Shown: positions 19,198 to 28,052 of the stretch, piece after piece | How positions within the stretch are numbered: position 1 is the stretch's first letter | Layout of the letters: each line of letters starts with the position of its first letter | Assembly: GCF_000949135.2 (NCBI RefSeq) | Contig: NZ_JTAN02000018.1 | Span: 62,001-126,000 of the forward strand | Reading direction: 5' to 3' | DNA: 64,000 nucleotides | Source of the DNA: Burkholderia sp. USMB20 | GTDB lineage: Bacteria > Pseudomonadota > Gammaproteobacteria > Burkholderiales > Burkholderiaceae | Program-made: the position numbers and the translations under genes | Notes under the pieces: generated by a model | What the model saw: only the letters and a program-made list of their open reading frames with translations | The model's database searches: none | What the model was told of the DNA's origin: nothing

Positions 19198-19752
19198 ATG
19201 TCGATCCTTCCTTCGATCGCGCGCCCGCTCACCCGCGTCATCGCCGCGGCGGCCTGCGTCACCGCGCTGTCGCCTGTCGCGGCCCGCGCCGCCGACCTTC
19301 TCGACCCACACGGCCTGACCGTCGCGACCGACGTGCCGGCTACGCAGGCGCGCGCGCAGATCCTCGCCGCGCGTCGCTACGGCACGTTCTGGGATACCGG
19401 TGATGCGACCCTCGCCCGCGCCGCACTCGCGGCCGATTTCGTCGACCGGACGTTGCCGGCCGGCCGTGAACAAGGCGTAGCGGGGCCACTCGCGGCGTCC
19501 AGGACGATGCGCACGGCCATCCCGGACCTGCATTGCGACATCGAACAGATGATCGTGGCGGGCGACCGTGTCGTCGTGCACCTGCACTTTCGCGGCCATT
19601 TCACCGGCACGTTCAACGGAACGACCGGAAGCGGACAGGCGATCGACTTCATCGCGACCGACATCTACCGCATCGACCAAGGCCGGATAGCGGAAAACTG
19701 GCACATCGAGGACAACCTGACGCTGATGCGTCAGCTCGGGCTCGTCGGCTGA
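19198..19752 (+). CDS. Exported SnoaL-like (ester cyclase fold) protein
   Basis: A 184-residue protein with a clear Sec signal peptide (about residues 1-30, ending PVAARAAD). The mature part is a SnoaL-like/NTF2 fold: HLHFRGHFTGTFNGTTGSGQAIDFIATDIYRIDQGRIAENWHIEDNLTLMRQLG is the conserved polyketide-cyclase-family C-terminal half in segments. Most SnoaL-like proteins are cytosolic, so export is notable. It is the first gene of a divergent set controlled, by position, by the LysR regulator; the deacetylase begins 11 bp later. Confidence 0.85.
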   Translation: MSILPSIARPLTRVIAAAACVTALSPVAARAADLLDPHGLTVATDVPATQARAQILAARRYGTFWDTGDATLARAALAADFVDRTLPAGREQGVAGPLAASRTMRTAIPDLHCDIEQMIVAGDRVVVHLHFRGHFTGTFNGTTGSGQAIDFIATDIYRIDQGRIAENWHIEDNLTLMRQLGLVG

Positions 19753-19763
19753 CGGAGGGGACG

Positions 19764-20777
19764 ATGACTGACAGCGACTACGATTCTTTGGCAGTGCGTC
19801 CGGCGCGCCGCAAGTTTCTTGCGCAAGCAGGCGCCGGGGCGGCCGCCGGCATCGCGCTGGCCGCGGGCGCCTCCCGGTCGGCAACTGCCGCGCCGATATC
19901 GGATGCTGCCGGGACCAACGCCAGCGGGTTCTGGCCGGACAACACGCGACTCGTCATCTCGATCTCGATGCAGTTCGAGGCCGGCGGACAACCGCCCAAG
20001 GGCGCGGACAGCCCGTTCCCGTCCGTCGAGTTTCCACCGTCGGTCCCGGTCGACCTCGCGTCGGCCACGTGGTTCGCATATGGCTACCGTGAAGGGATCC
20101 CGCGTCTTCTCGACCTGTGGGACCGGCATGGCGTGAAGGTCACGTCGCACATGATCGGGGAAGCCGTGCGCCGGCATCCCGAACTGGCACGCGAGATCGT
20201 GTCGCGCGGCCACGAAGCGGCCGCGCACGGCCCGACCTGGCGGTCGCAATTCGCGATGAGCCGCGACGACGAGCGCCGCTTCCTCACCGAAGCCCGCGAC
20301 ATGGTCGAAGCGGCGACGGGACGGCGCCCGGTCGGCTACAACTGCAACTGGCTGCGGCGCGGACCGCACACGCTGCCGCTGCTGCAGGAACTCGGCTACG
20401 TGTATCACATCGACGACGTCAGCCGCGACGAGCCCTTCATCGAAACCGTCGACGGCCGCGATTTCGTGGTCGTTCCATACACGTTGCGCAACAACGACAT
20501 CCTGCTGATCGAAGGCCGCAATTACTCGCCGACGATGTTTCTCGAGCAGATCAAGCTCGATTTCGACCAGTTGTACGCGGAAGCCGGCCAGCGGCGGCGA
20601 TTGATGTCGATCAGCGCGCACGACCGGATCAGCGGCACGCCGCAGATGGTCCGCGCCTGGGACGCATTCCTGCACTACGCTCGATCGCATCCGGGCGTTG
20701 CCTTCATGCGCAAGGACGACATCGCCCGCTTTGCGCTGCGCAGCCCGTCGACGTTGCGCGAAGCCGAAACGATCTGA
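19764..20777 (+). CDS. Tat-exported polysaccharide deacetylase-family protein
   Basis: A 337-residue CE4-type protein. The N-terminus has a twin-arginine motif (ARRKFLAQAG, about residues 14-23) followed by a hydrophobic Ala-rich stretch, so folded export is predicted. The catalytic domain resembles the PuuE/HpPgdA branch: ISISMQFEAGG near the first strand in place of the usual TFDDG, SHMIGEA, and SRGHEAAAHGPTW, which carries the metal-binding His residues. It may act on peptidoglycan, polysaccharide or a cyclic amide; the substrate cannot be decided. GGAGGGG lies 3-9 nt before the ATG at 19764. Confidence 0.87.
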   Translation: MTDSDYDSLAVRPARRKFLAQAGAGAAAGIALAAGASRSATAAPISDAAGTNASGFWPDNTRLVISISMQFEAGGQPPKGADSPFPSVEFPPSVPVDLASATWFAYGYREGIPRLLDLWDRHGVKVTSHMIGEAVRRHPELAREIVSRGHEAAAHGPTWRSQFAMSRDDERRFLTEARDMVEAATGRRPVGYNCNWLRRGPHTLPLLQELGYVYHIDDVSRDEPFIETVDGRDFVVVPYTLRNNDILLIEGRNYSPTMFLEQIKLDFDQLYAEAGQRRRLMSISAHDRISGTPQMVRAWDAFLHYARSHPGVAFMRKDDIARFALRSPSTLREAETI

Positions 20778-20823
20778 CCGGATTGCGCTCACCTGCTCAC
20801 CCCCTCACCTCGGAAGGACCACC

Positions 20824-21537
20824 ATGAACGACTCACTCCACGGAAAGAAGGTACTCGTCGTCGGCGGCAGCTCCGGCATCGGTGCCGCCGCCGCGACCGC
20901 ATTCGCACGACTCGGCGCTGTCGTGACGATCGCATCGCGCAACCCGGACAGGGTCGGTGCAGATGCCGCGCCGGGCGCGCAAGTACGCACCGAAGCGCTC
21001 GACATCACGGATACGGCGGCCGTCGATGCGTTCTGCGCGCGCGCCGGCCAGTTCGACCACGTCGTGATTTCGGCCGCGAAGACAGCGACGGGCCCGGTCC
21101 GCGCACTGCCGCTTGCCGACGCGCAGGCCGCGATGGACAGCAAGTTCTGGGGCGCATACCGCGTCGCACGCTCGATCGATATCGCACCCGGCGGTTCGCT
21201 GACGTTCGTGTCGGGCTACCTCAGCGTGCGACCGAACGCGTCGTCGGTACTGCAGGGGGCCATCAACGCGGCACTCGAGGCGCTCGCCCGCGGCCTTGCG
21301 CTCGAGCTGTCGCCCGTGCGGGTGAATACCGTATCACCGGGCCTGATCGCGACGCCGCTGTGGGACAAGCTCGCCCCCGATGCGCGCGACGCGATGTACG
21401 CAGGCGCCGCGCAGCGCCTCCCGGCACGCCGCGTGGGCCGACCGGAGGACGTCGCGAATGCGATCGTGTATCTGGCGGCAACGCCTTATGCAACCGGCTC
21501 GACGGTGCTGGTCGACGGCGGCGGCGCGATCGCGTGA
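20824..21537 (+). CDS. Atypical short-chain dehydrogenase/reductase
   Basis: A 237-residue Rossmann protein. The cofactor motif GGSSGIG (residues 14-20) and the C-terminal RVNTVSPGLIATPLW and GSTVLVDGGGAIA are typical SDR features. The catalytic YxxxK is absent: the helix that normally carries it reads NASSVLQGAINAALEAL, with Ser and Gly in the places of Tyr and Lys. NNAG is replaced by ISAA. It may bind NAD(P) without classical catalysis or belong to an SDR branch with altered residues. It is third in the LysR-linked set, 46 bp after the deacetylase. Confidence 0.88.
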   Translation: MNDSLHGKKVLVVGGSSGIGAAAATAFARLGAVVTIASRNPDRVGADAAPGAQVRTEALDITDTAAVDAFCARAGQFDHVVISAAKTATGPVRALPLADAQAAMDSKFWGAYRVARSIDIAPGGSLTFVSGYLSVRPNASSVLQGAINAALEALARGLALELSPVRVNTVSPGLIATPLWDKLAPDARDAMYAGAAQRLPARRVGRPEDVANAIVYLAATPYATGSTVLVDGGGAIA

Positions 21538-21574
21538 TTAGCGTGATTCGGGTGACGTATGCGGTCATGACAAA

Positions 21575-21607
21575 ACGCCCCGCGTTCCACCGGGGAACGC
21601 GGGGCGT
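21575..21607 (-). terminator. Terminator of scoAB
   Basis: ACGCCCCGCGTTCC (21575-21588) pairs perfectly with 21594-21607 around a 5-nt loop; TTTTG follows on the minus strand. It sits between convergent scoB and the SDR and may serve both. Confidence 0.85.
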
Positions 21608-21633
21608 CGAGCGTCGAGACGAAAGGCCGGCGC

Positions 21634-22275
21634 TTACGCGACCGCGCTCACGTCGAGCGGCGCGCCGGTCTTCGCCTGGATCTCTTCCGCGCTCACACCG
21701 TCGGCGAGCTCGAGCACCTTCAGGCCATTGGGCGTCACTTCGATCACGCCGAGATCGGTGATGATCAGGTCGACTACGCCGACACCCGTCAGCGGCAGGT
21801 TGCATTCGTCGAGGATCTTGTGCTGATCGCCCTTCGCGACGTGCTCCATCAGCACGACGACGCGCTTCACGCCCGCGACGAGGTCCATCGCACCGCCCAT
21901 CCCCTTGATCATCTTGCCCGGGATCATCCAGTTCGCGAGGTCGCCCTTCTTGCTGACCTGCATCGCGCCGAGGATCGCGAGGTTGATGTGGCCGCCGCGA
22001 ATCATCGCGAACGAATCGGCCGACGAGAAGATCGACGAGCCCGGCAGCGTCGTGACGGTCTGCTTGCCGGCGTTGATCAGGTCGGCGTCGACCTCGTCTT
22101 CCGTCGGCGACGGGCCGATGCCGAGCAGCCCGTTCTCCGACTGCAGCCACACTTCGACGCCTTCCGGCACGTGGTTCGCGACGAGCGTCGGCAGGCCGAT
22201 GCCGAGGTTCACATAGAAGCCGTCCTGCAGTTCCTTCGCCGCGCGCGCGGCCATCTGGTCACGATTCCAGGCCAT
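21634..22275 (-). CDS. scoB: Succinyl-CoA:3-ketoacid CoA transferase subunit B
   Basis: A 213-residue family I CoA-transferase B subunit; with ScoA it moves CoA from succinyl-CoA to acetoacetate in ketone-body and PHB use. The catalytic Glu lies in [11 protein letters not shown] (about residue 47), with [11 protein letters not shown] before it. Start [13 protein letters not shown] at 22275 lies one base after the scoA stop codon, indicating translational coupling. Related 3-oxoadipate CoA-transferases are the main alternative; the sequence looks closer to ScoB. Confidence 0.93.
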   Translation of the reverse strand: MAWNRDQMAARAAKELQDGFYVNLGIGLPTLVANHVPEGVEVWLQSENGLLGIGPSPTEDEVDADLINAGKQTVTTLPGSSIFSSADSFAMIRGGHINLAILGAMQVSKKGDLANWMIPGKMIKGMGGAMDLVAGVKRVVVLMEHVAKGDQHKILDECNLPLTGVGVVDLIITDLGVIEVTPNGLKVLELADGVSAEEIQAKTGAPLDVSAVA

Positions 22276-22276
22276 G

Positions 22277-22981
22277 TCAGTCTCCTTTCGCGCGTACGAC
22301 GCGTTGTTCGATGCGTTTTTCGGGCGTCGCGTTCAGCACGATGCGCTGCACGAAGATCCCCGGCGTGTGGACATGGTCCGGATCGAGCTCGCCGTTCTCG
22401 ACGATCTCCTCGACTTCCGCCACGGTGATCTTGCCCGCCATCGCGCACATCGGGTTGAAGTTGCGCGCGGTGCGGCGATAGATCAGGTTGCCGGACTTGT
22501 CGGCCTTCCATGCCTTCACCAGCGCGACGTCGGCCGTCAGCGACGGCTCGAGCACGTAGTGGCGATCGCCGAACTGGCGCGTTTCCTTGCCTTCCGCGAT
22601 CACGGTGCCGTAGCCGGTGTTCGTGAAAAAGGCGGGGATGCCGGCGCCGCCCGCGCGCAGCTTCTCGGCGAGCGTGCCCTGCGGCGTGAATTCGAGCTCG
22701 AGTTCGCCGGCCAGGTACTGGCGCTCGAACTCCTTGTTCTCGCCGACGTACGACGAGATCATCTTCCGGATCTGGCGCGTTTCCAGCAACAGGCCGAGAC
22801 CGAAGCCGTCGACGCCTGCGTTGTTGCTGATGCAGGTGATGCCCTTGACGCCGGAATCGCGCAGCGCCGCGATCAGCGCCTCGGGAATCCCGCACAGGCC
22901 GAAGCCGCCCACCGCGAAGGTCTGTCCGTCGCGGACGATCCCTTCCAGCGCGGCGGCCGCGCTTGGATAGACTTTGTTCAT
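22277..22981 (-). CDS. scoA: Succinyl-CoA:3-ketoacid CoA transferase subunit A
   Basis: A 234-residue A subunit with the CoA-binding signature [15 protein letters not shown] (residues 23-37) and [18 protein letters not shown]. It is the first gene of the scoAB pair. A PAS-LuxR regulator is divergent across a 223-bp gap, a common arrangement for regulators of CoA-transferase genes in this group. Normal length. Confidence 0.93.
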   Translation of the reverse strand: MNKVYPSAAAALEGIVRDGQTFAVGGFGLCGIPEALIAALRDSGVKGITCISNNAGVDGFGLGLLLETRQIRKMISSYVGENKEFERQYLAGELELEFTPQGTLAEKLRAGGAGIPAFFTNTGYGTVIAEGKETRQFGDRHYVLEPSLTADVALVKAWKADKSGNLIYRRTARNFNPMCAMAGKITVAEVEEIVENGELDPDHVHTPGIFVQRIVLNATPEKRIEQRVVRAKGD

Positions 22982-23204
22982 CTGTATGTCCCTTCCTCTA
23001 TGGAAACCAGCAAAACCGGTTCACGCGCCCACTGGGCCGCAAGCCCGCCGCATCATTCTATGCATGCACGGCGATACCTGCGTCGAGGCGCGCTGTTTTT
23101 ATATCGCGGCACACCGCCGCGAGATGCCTGAAAGGGTACGATGTGACGCCGATACGGCACAATACGCAAAAATACATAAGCATTTGCCTCCGCTTGCCCG
23201 CGCC

Positions 23205-23750
23205 ATGCCCGCTCTCGATTACCAGACTGCCTTTCACCTCGCGCCGCTCGGCCTCGTGATGTCGCGCGACCGCGTGATCGAGGACTGCAACGACGCGCTC
23301 GCGGCGATCTTCCGCTGCGCGCGGGCCGACCTGATCGGCAAGTCGTACGAGGTGCTGTATCCGTCGCCGGACGAATTCCAGCGCATCGGCGAGCGCATCT
23401 CGCGCGTGATGATCGCGAACGGCACCTACGCCGATGACAGAATCATGAAACGGGCCGACGGCGAGCTGTTCTGGTGCCACGTGACGGGCCGCGCGCTCGA
23501 CCGCACCGCGCCGCTCGCGGCGGGCGTCTGGACCTTCGAGGACTTGAGCGCGACGCGCCGGGTCGCCGTCGAGCTGACGCCGCGCGAACGCGAGATCGCC
23601 GCGCAGCTCGCGACCGGCAAGACCAGCAAGCAGATCGGGCGCGTGCTCGACATCAGTTCGCGCACGGTCGACATCTATCGGGCGCGGCTGATGCGCAAGT
23701 ACGGCACGAACAATACGCCGGAGCTGCTGCAGCGCCTGCTCGGCCAGTAA
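23205..23750 (+). CDS. PAS-domain LuxR-type transcriptional regulator
   Basis: A 181-residue regulator. A PAS domain spans residues about 4-115 (APLGLVMSRDRVIEDCNDALAAIFR, GKSYEVLYPS), followed by a GerE/LuxR helix-turn-helix (LTPREREIAAQLATGKTSKQIGRVLDISSRTVDIYRARLMRKYG in segments, about 125-170). There is no receiver domain, so it should sense a ligand or redox state through PAS. The start is uncertain: ATG at 23205, or TTG seven codons upstream (23184). Divergence from scoAB suggests it controls them. Confidence 0.88.
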   Translation: MPALDYQTAFHLAPLGLVMSRDRVIEDCNDALAAIFRCARADLIGKSYEVLYPSPDEFQRIGERISRVMIANGTYADDRIMKRADGELFWCHVTGRALDRTAPLAAGVWTFEDLSATRRVAVELTPREREIAAQLATGKTSKQIGRVLDISSRTVDIYRARLMRKYGTNNTPELLQRLLGQ

Positions 23751-23768
23751 AACGCGCGCCGGAATGGC

Positions 23769-23793
23769 AATCGGCCGCGTGAAGCGGCCGATT
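23769..23793. terminator. Inverted repeat between convergent genes, possible terminator
   Basis: AATCGGCCGC (23769-23778) pairs perfectly with GCGGCCGATT (23784-23793) around a 5-nt loop. It lies between the LuxR-type regulator and the convergent thioesterase. There is no strong T-tract, so termination is probable but unproven. Confidence 0.45.
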
Positions 23794-23849
23794 CGGGAGA
23801 TCATCGGGAAATGGCGACACACCGGGCGCCGGCTTCGGCGCCGCCGCGC

Positions 23850-24281
23850 TCAGCCGACCTGCGCCGCGAGCGCGCGCTCGATCGTATCGCGCAGCAGTTG
23901 CGGCAGCGGCACCGACTTGCCGAGCGCGTAGTCGACCCACACGCAGCGCGCGTTGCCGCGCGCATAGACGTGCTGCGGATCGTCCGCGCGCGTCAGCTCG
24001 AAACCGGTGTCGAAGCTGCTGCGGCCCGGCTTCGCGGCCGACATCTTCGCGATCACGTCGCCCGGATAGTGCAGTTGCTTCAGGAACTCCATCGACGCCG
24101 TGACGATCACGGGCCCCTGCCCCTCGCCGTTGCCGCCCGCGATGCCGAGTTCCTCGAACCACGAGATCCGCGCCTGTTCCATGTAGCGGAAATAGACCGT
24201 GTTGTTCACGTGGCCGAACGCATCCATGTCGCCCCAGCGGATCGGCATCGACATTTCAAATACGGGGGAATATTCGCTCAT
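23850..24281 (-). CDS. Acyl-CoA thioesterase, 4HBT hotdog family
   Basis: A 143-residue single-domain thioesterase. The active-site region WGDMDAFGHVNNTVYFRYMEQARISW (residues about 16-41, in segments) has the Asp and the HVNN motif of 4-hydroxybenzoyl-CoA/YbgC-like enzymes. It probably hydrolyses an acyl-CoA in the cytoplasm. The SDR gene lies 32 bp upstream on the same strand, and the ETF-quinone oxidoreductase is divergent, suggesting a role in fatty or branched acyl-CoA breakdown. Confidence 0.9.
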   Translation of the reverse strand: MSEYSPVFEMSMPIRWGDMDAFGHVNNTVYFRYMEQARISWFEELGIAGGNGEGQGPVIVTASMEFLKQLHYPGDVIAKMSAAKPGRSSFDTGFELTRADDPQHVYARGNARCVWVDYALGKSVPLPQLLRDTIERALAAQVG

Positions 24282-24313
24282 TGCAGTCTTCTTTGTTGCT
24301 GAATGTCATCCAC

Positions 24314-25090
24314 TCAGGCGAGGCCGAAGCCATCGTCGGCGGAGATAATCGAGCCATTGATGAACTGCGACTCGTCGGCCGCGAGCAGCAACAACAGCCC
24401 GTCGAGATCCTGCGGCTTGCCGACGCGCCGGCGCGGCAGCATCGACTGCAGCTTCTGGCCCTGCTCGGTTTCCCACAGGTAATGATTGATTTCGGTATCG
24501 ATATAGCCCGGGCAGATCGCGTTGACGTTGATCCCGTGGCGGCCCCATTCGAGCGCCATCGCGCGCGTCATCTGCACGACCGCCGACTTGCTCATCGCAT
24601 ACAGCCCGATCTGCGGAAACACGCGCAGCCCCGCCACCGACGCGATGTTGATGATCCGGTAAGGCGGTTTGCCGTTGCCGTTCGCGCGCATGATCATCCG
24701 CTTCGCGACTTCCTGCGCGACGAAAAACGCGCCGCGCGTATTGGTGTCGAACACGAACTCGAAATCGGACGGCGTGACGTCGACGAGCTTCTGCATCGTC
24801 GAGACGCCCGAATTGTTCACGAGGATGTCGATCGTGCCGGCTTCCGTCTCCGCGTGCGCGATGGCCGCCTTGATGCTCTGCACGTCGGTGACGTCGAGCG
24901 ACACCACGTGCGCGGCACCGCCCGCCGCCTCGATCTCCGCGCGCAGTTCCTTCAGGCGCTCGACGCGGCGGCTCGCGAGCACGACCTTCGCGCCGGCCTG
25001 CGACAGCACCTGCGCAAAGCGTTGCCCGAGGCCGCTCGATGCGCCCGTGACCAACGCGACCTTGCCTTCCAGATTGATCGATCGACCCAT
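24314..25090 (-). CDS. Short-chain dehydrogenase/reductase
   Basis: A 258-residue classical SDR: TGASSGLG (residues about 15-22), NNSG near 92, Ser in IINIASVAGL, and the catalytic YAMSK. The C-terminus INGSIISADDGFGLA is the usual dimer-face strand. The start MGRSINLEGKVALVTGA at 25090 follows an AGGGGA ribosome site. With the thioesterase it forms a two-gene unit next to a TetR-type palindrome, so a 3-hydroxyacyl-CoA dehydrogenase role is possible but not shown. Confidence 0.9.
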   Translation of the reverse strand: MGRSINLEGKVALVTGASSGLGQRFAQVLSQAGAKVVLASRRVERLKELRAEIEAAGGAAHVVSLDVTDVQSIKAAIAHAETEAGTIDILVNNSGVSTMQKLVDVTPSDFEFVFDTNTRGAFFVAQEVAKRMIMRANGNGKPPYRIINIASVAGLRVFPQIGLYAMSKSAVVQMTRAMALEWGRHGINVNAICPGYIDTEINHYLWETEQGQKLQSMLPRRRVGKPQDLDGLLLLLAADESQFINGSIISADDGFGLA

Positions 25091-25164
25091 TGCACATCCC
25101 CTTTCGATGTCGTTTCGCCGCTGCGGGCGCCCTGTCCCACGCAGCATAACCCTAGCACATAAAA

Positions 25165-25180
25165 TAGAACGATCGTGCTA
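25165..25180. promoter_or_regulatory. TetR-type palindrome between SDR and ETF-QO genes
   Basis: TAGAACGATCGTGCTA is a 16-bp near-perfect palindrome centred on GATC, of the shape bound by TetR-family repressors of acyl-CoA metabolism. It lies 75 bp before the SDR start and about 90 bp before the ETF-QO start, so it could control both. A further TAGCAC half site lies at 25153. Confidence 0.5.
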
Positions 25181-25268
25181 ATGTATCCGCATGCTGTTGC
25201 GGCAAGCGTTTCGTTTCGCAGACAATACGCTCCCGAATAAAAGCATTCTAACGGTTAGAGGAACGCCA

Positions 25269-26942
25269 ATGACCCCCGCAAGCCTCATCGAGCAATACGG
25301 CCCGCGCGAATCGATGGAATACGACGTCGTGATCGTCGGCGGCGGCCCGGCCGGGCTGTCGGCCGCGATCCGGCTCAAGCAGCTGGCCGCCGAGAAAGGC
25401 ACCGAGATCGGCGTGTGCGTGCTCGAGAAGGGTTCCGAGATCGGCGCGCACATCCTGTCGGGCGCGGTGATGGACCCGCGCGCGATCACCGAGCTGTTTC
25501 CCGACTGGAAGGAACAGGGTGCGCCCCTGAACGTCGAGGTGACGGAAGACCGCTTCCTGTTCCTGTCCGAGAGCAGCGCGGTCACGACGCCCAACTGGGC
25601 GCTGCCCGACAACTTCAAGAACCACGGCAACTACGTGATCTCGCTGGGCAACGTCACGCGCTGGCTCGGCCAGCAGGCGGAAGCCTTGGGCGTCGAGATC
25701 TTCCCGGGCTTCCCGGCCGCGGAGATTCTCTACAACGACGACGGTTCCGTGAAAGGCGTCGCCACCGGCAACATGGGCGTGGGCAAGGATGGCGAGCCGA
25801 CCGAGAACTTCCAGCTCGGCATGGAACTGCACGCGAAGTACACGCTGTTCGCCGAAGGCTGCCGCGGCCACCTCGGCCGTCAGCTGATCTCGAAGTTCAA
25901 GCTCGACGCGAACGCCGATCCGCAGGCGTACGGGATCGGCATCAAGGAACTGTGGGAAATCGATCCCGCGAAGCACAAGCCGGGCCTCGTGATCCACACG
26001 GCCGGCTGGCCGCTGAAGTCGGATACGTACGGCGGCTCGTTCCTGTATCACATGGACAACAACCAGGTCGTGGTCGGCTTCGTGGTCGGCCTCGGCTACA
26101 CGAACCCGTATCTGTCGCCGTTCGAGGAATTCCAGCGCTACAAGACGCACCCGTCGATCCGCGCGTTCCTCGAAGGCGGCAAGCGCGTGTCGTACGGCGC
26201 GCGGGCGATCACGGCCGGCGGCCTGCTGTCGCTGCCGAAGACGGTGTTCCCGGGCGGCGCGCTGATTGGCGACGACGCGGGCTTCCTGAACGCATCGCGG
26301 ATCAAGGGCAGCCACGCGGCGATCAAGACCGGCATGCTGGCGGCGGACGCCGCGTTCGACGCGCTGCAGGCTGGCCGCCAGAGCGACGAGCTCCACGCGT
26401 ATCCGGACGCCTTCAAGCAATCGTGGCTGTACACGGAGCTGTACCGCGCGCGCAACTTCAAGCAGTGGATGGCGAAGGGGCTGTACCTCGGCACGCTGAT
26501 GGTCGGGCTCGAGCAGAAGTTGATGGGCGGCAACGTGCCGTGGACACTGCACCACAAGCATGCGGACCACGAGATGCTGAAGCCGGCATCGCAATGCACG
26601 CCGATCGAGTATCCGAAGCCGGACGGCAAGCTGACGTTCGACCGATTGTCGTCGGTGTTCATCTCGAACACGAACCACGAGGAGAACCAGCCGGCGCACC
26701 TGACCTTGAAGGACGCGAACGTGCCGGTGAACGTGAACCTGCGGACCTACGCGGGACCGGAGGCGCGCTTCTGCCCGGCGGCGGTGTACGAGTTCGTGAA
26801 GAACGACGACGGCAGCGACCGCCTCGTGATCAACGCGCAGAACTGCGTGCACTGCAAGACCTGCGACATCAAGGACCCGACGCAGAACATCGTGTGGGTC
26901 ACGCCGGAAGGCGGCGGCGGGCCGAATTATCCGAACATGTAA
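25269..26942 (+). CDS. Electron transfer flavoprotein-ubiquinone oxidoreductase
   Basis: A 557-residue membrane-associated enzyme passing electrons from ETF to ubiquinone. The FAD-binding motif [17 protein letters not shown] lies at residues about 21-37. The C-terminus has the 4Fe-4S ligands in CPAAVYEF and [18 protein letters not shown], as in the human ETFDH family. Length is normal. The start [11 protein letters not shown] at 25269 gives the usual N-terminus; no other gene is in the unit. It ends at a clear terminator. Confidence 0.96.
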   Translation: MTPASLIEQYGPRESMEYDVVIVGGGPAGLSAAIRLKQLAAEKGTEIGVCVLEKGSEIGAHILSGAVMDPRAITELFPDWKEQGAPLNVEVTEDRFLFLSESSAVTTPNWALPDNFKNHGNYVISLGNVTRWLGQQAEALGVEIFPGFPAAEILYNDDGSVKGVATGNMGVGKDGEPTENFQLGMELHAKYTLFAEGCRGHLGRQLISKFKLDANADPQAYGIGIKELWEIDPAKHKPGLVIHTAGWPLKSDTYGGSFLYHMDNNQVVVGFVVGLGYTNPYLSPFEEFQRYKTHPSIRAFLEGGKRVSYGARAITAGGLLSLPKTVFPGGALIGDDAGFLNASRIKGSHAAIKTGMLAADAAFDALQAGRQSDELHAYPDAFKQSWLYTELYRARNFKQWMAKGLYLGTLMVGLEQKLMGGNVPWTLHHKHADHEMLKPASQCTPIEYPKPDGKLTFDRLSSVFISNTNHEENQPAHLTLKDANVPVNVNLRTYAGPEARFCPAAVYEFVKNDDGSDRLVINAQNCVHCKTCDIKDPTQNIVWVTPEGGGGPNYPNM

Positions 26943-26952
26943 CTGCCGAAGA

Positions 26953-26977
26953 ACGCCGCCTCGCGCGGCGTTTTTTT
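26953..26977 (+). terminator. Terminator of the ETF-QO gene
   Basis: ACGCCGC (26953-26959) pairs with GCGGCGT (26965-26971) around a 5-nt loop, followed by seven T. It lies about 10 nt after the stop codon. Confidence 0.9.
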
Positions 26978-27059
26978 CGTCGGTTCGACGTTCGACATTC
27001 GACGCCGCCCGGCTCTCCATCGGGCGCGCGACTCATGCACCGCGCCCGCATCGGCTGCG

Positions 27060-28007
27060 CTAACGCGCCGCGATCCGCCGACGGAAATGCTCGGTACCGG
27101 ACACGATCTTGTCGAGCACCGCGTCGAGCGCCCAGAAGCGCTCGCGCACGTCGTAGTCGATCGCGCGGCAACGAATCGATCCGAACGTGCCGATCCGTTG
27201 ATGATAGATCTTCGCAAGCGCCGGGTAGCCCAGCGCTTCCGACACCGCCGAGAGCACCAGGAACGTCGACAACTCGTCGGCCAGCGCCGGATCCGAGCCG
27301 CCCTGCGTGCGCAACCATCGGTACAGGTCGGGATGGAAGTTGGTGAACACGCCGTTGAAACCGGCCGAACCCGCCTTCATCGCATCCCATGCGATCGCGG
27401 CGTTCGCATTGAGGATCTTCAGCGGCGACCCCGCGGCGAGTGCGACGCGTCGCTTCACCGTCTCCAGATCGCAGCTCACGTCCTTCAACATCACGAAGCG
27501 GCCGGTGTCGATGCACGCACGCAGTTCGTCATCGGACAGCAGTCGCCGATAAGGCGCCGGACATTCGTACAAACCGAGCGGCAGATCCGACGGCAACCGG
27601 GCGAGCAGCTTGTGAAGATGGTCGAGAAGCGCGGCGCTGCCCTTGCGCTGCGGATCGAGGCGGTTGGTCACGAGCACGACGCCCTGCGCACCCGATTCTG
27701 CCGCGGCACGCAGCTCGGCGACCTGCGCATCCAGATCGTCGCTGATGTGCCCGGACGCGACGACGGGCACGCGCCCGGCCACCCGCTCGACCACGAAACG
27801 CGCGAGTTCCGCACGCTCGGCAAGACTCAGGAATTGCATCTCGCTCGATTGCGCGACCGCGAACAGCGCATCCGAGCCGTGCGCCAGATACCATTCGACG
27901 AGTCGCTCGAGGCCTGCGTAGTCGATCGCGCCGGCGTCGTCGAACGGCGTCAGCATCACCGGTACGATCCCCTCGATGGTTGCGCTCGATTGCCGATGTG
28001 GTTGCAT
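27060..28007 (-). CDS. DapA-family lyase/aldolase
   Basis: A 315-residue TIM-barrel protein of the dihydrodipicolinate synthase/N-acetylneuraminate lyase family. The Schiff-base Lys is in FVMLKDVSCD (about residue 174) and the catalytic Tyr in GLYECPAPYRRL (about residue 146). DapA's GTTGE loop is replaced by AQSSEMQFLSL, so a dapA role in lysine synthesis is unlikely. Together with a PfkB kinase and an MFS carrier it probably cleaves or dehydrates a keto-sugar acid. It is the last gene of the LacI-linked unit. Confidence 0.88.
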   Translation of the reverse strand: MQPHRQSSATIEGIVPVMLTPFDDAGAIDYAGLERLVEWYLAHGSDALFAVAQSSEMQFLSLAERAELARFVVERVAGRVPVVASGHISDDLDAQVAELRAAAESGAQGVVLVTNRLDPQRKGSAALLDHLHKLLARLPSDLPLGLYECPAPYRRLLSDDELRACIDTGRFVMLKDVSCDLETVKRRVALAAGSPLKILNANAAIAWDAMKAGSAGFNGVFTNFHPDLYRWLRTQGGSDPALADELSTFLVLSAVSEALGYPALAKIYHQRIGTFGSIRCRAIDYDVRERFWALDAVLDKIVSGTEHFRRRIAAR

Positions 28008-28052
28008 CTGTTTCTCCTTCCTTCAGTGAATACGGGGGTGTAGCCGACGGAC

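Noticed and set aside
27060-28007. Calling the DapA-family protein the lysine-pathway dapA
   Set aside because: The substrate loop differs from DapA and the gene sits in a LacI-controlled catabolic unit.
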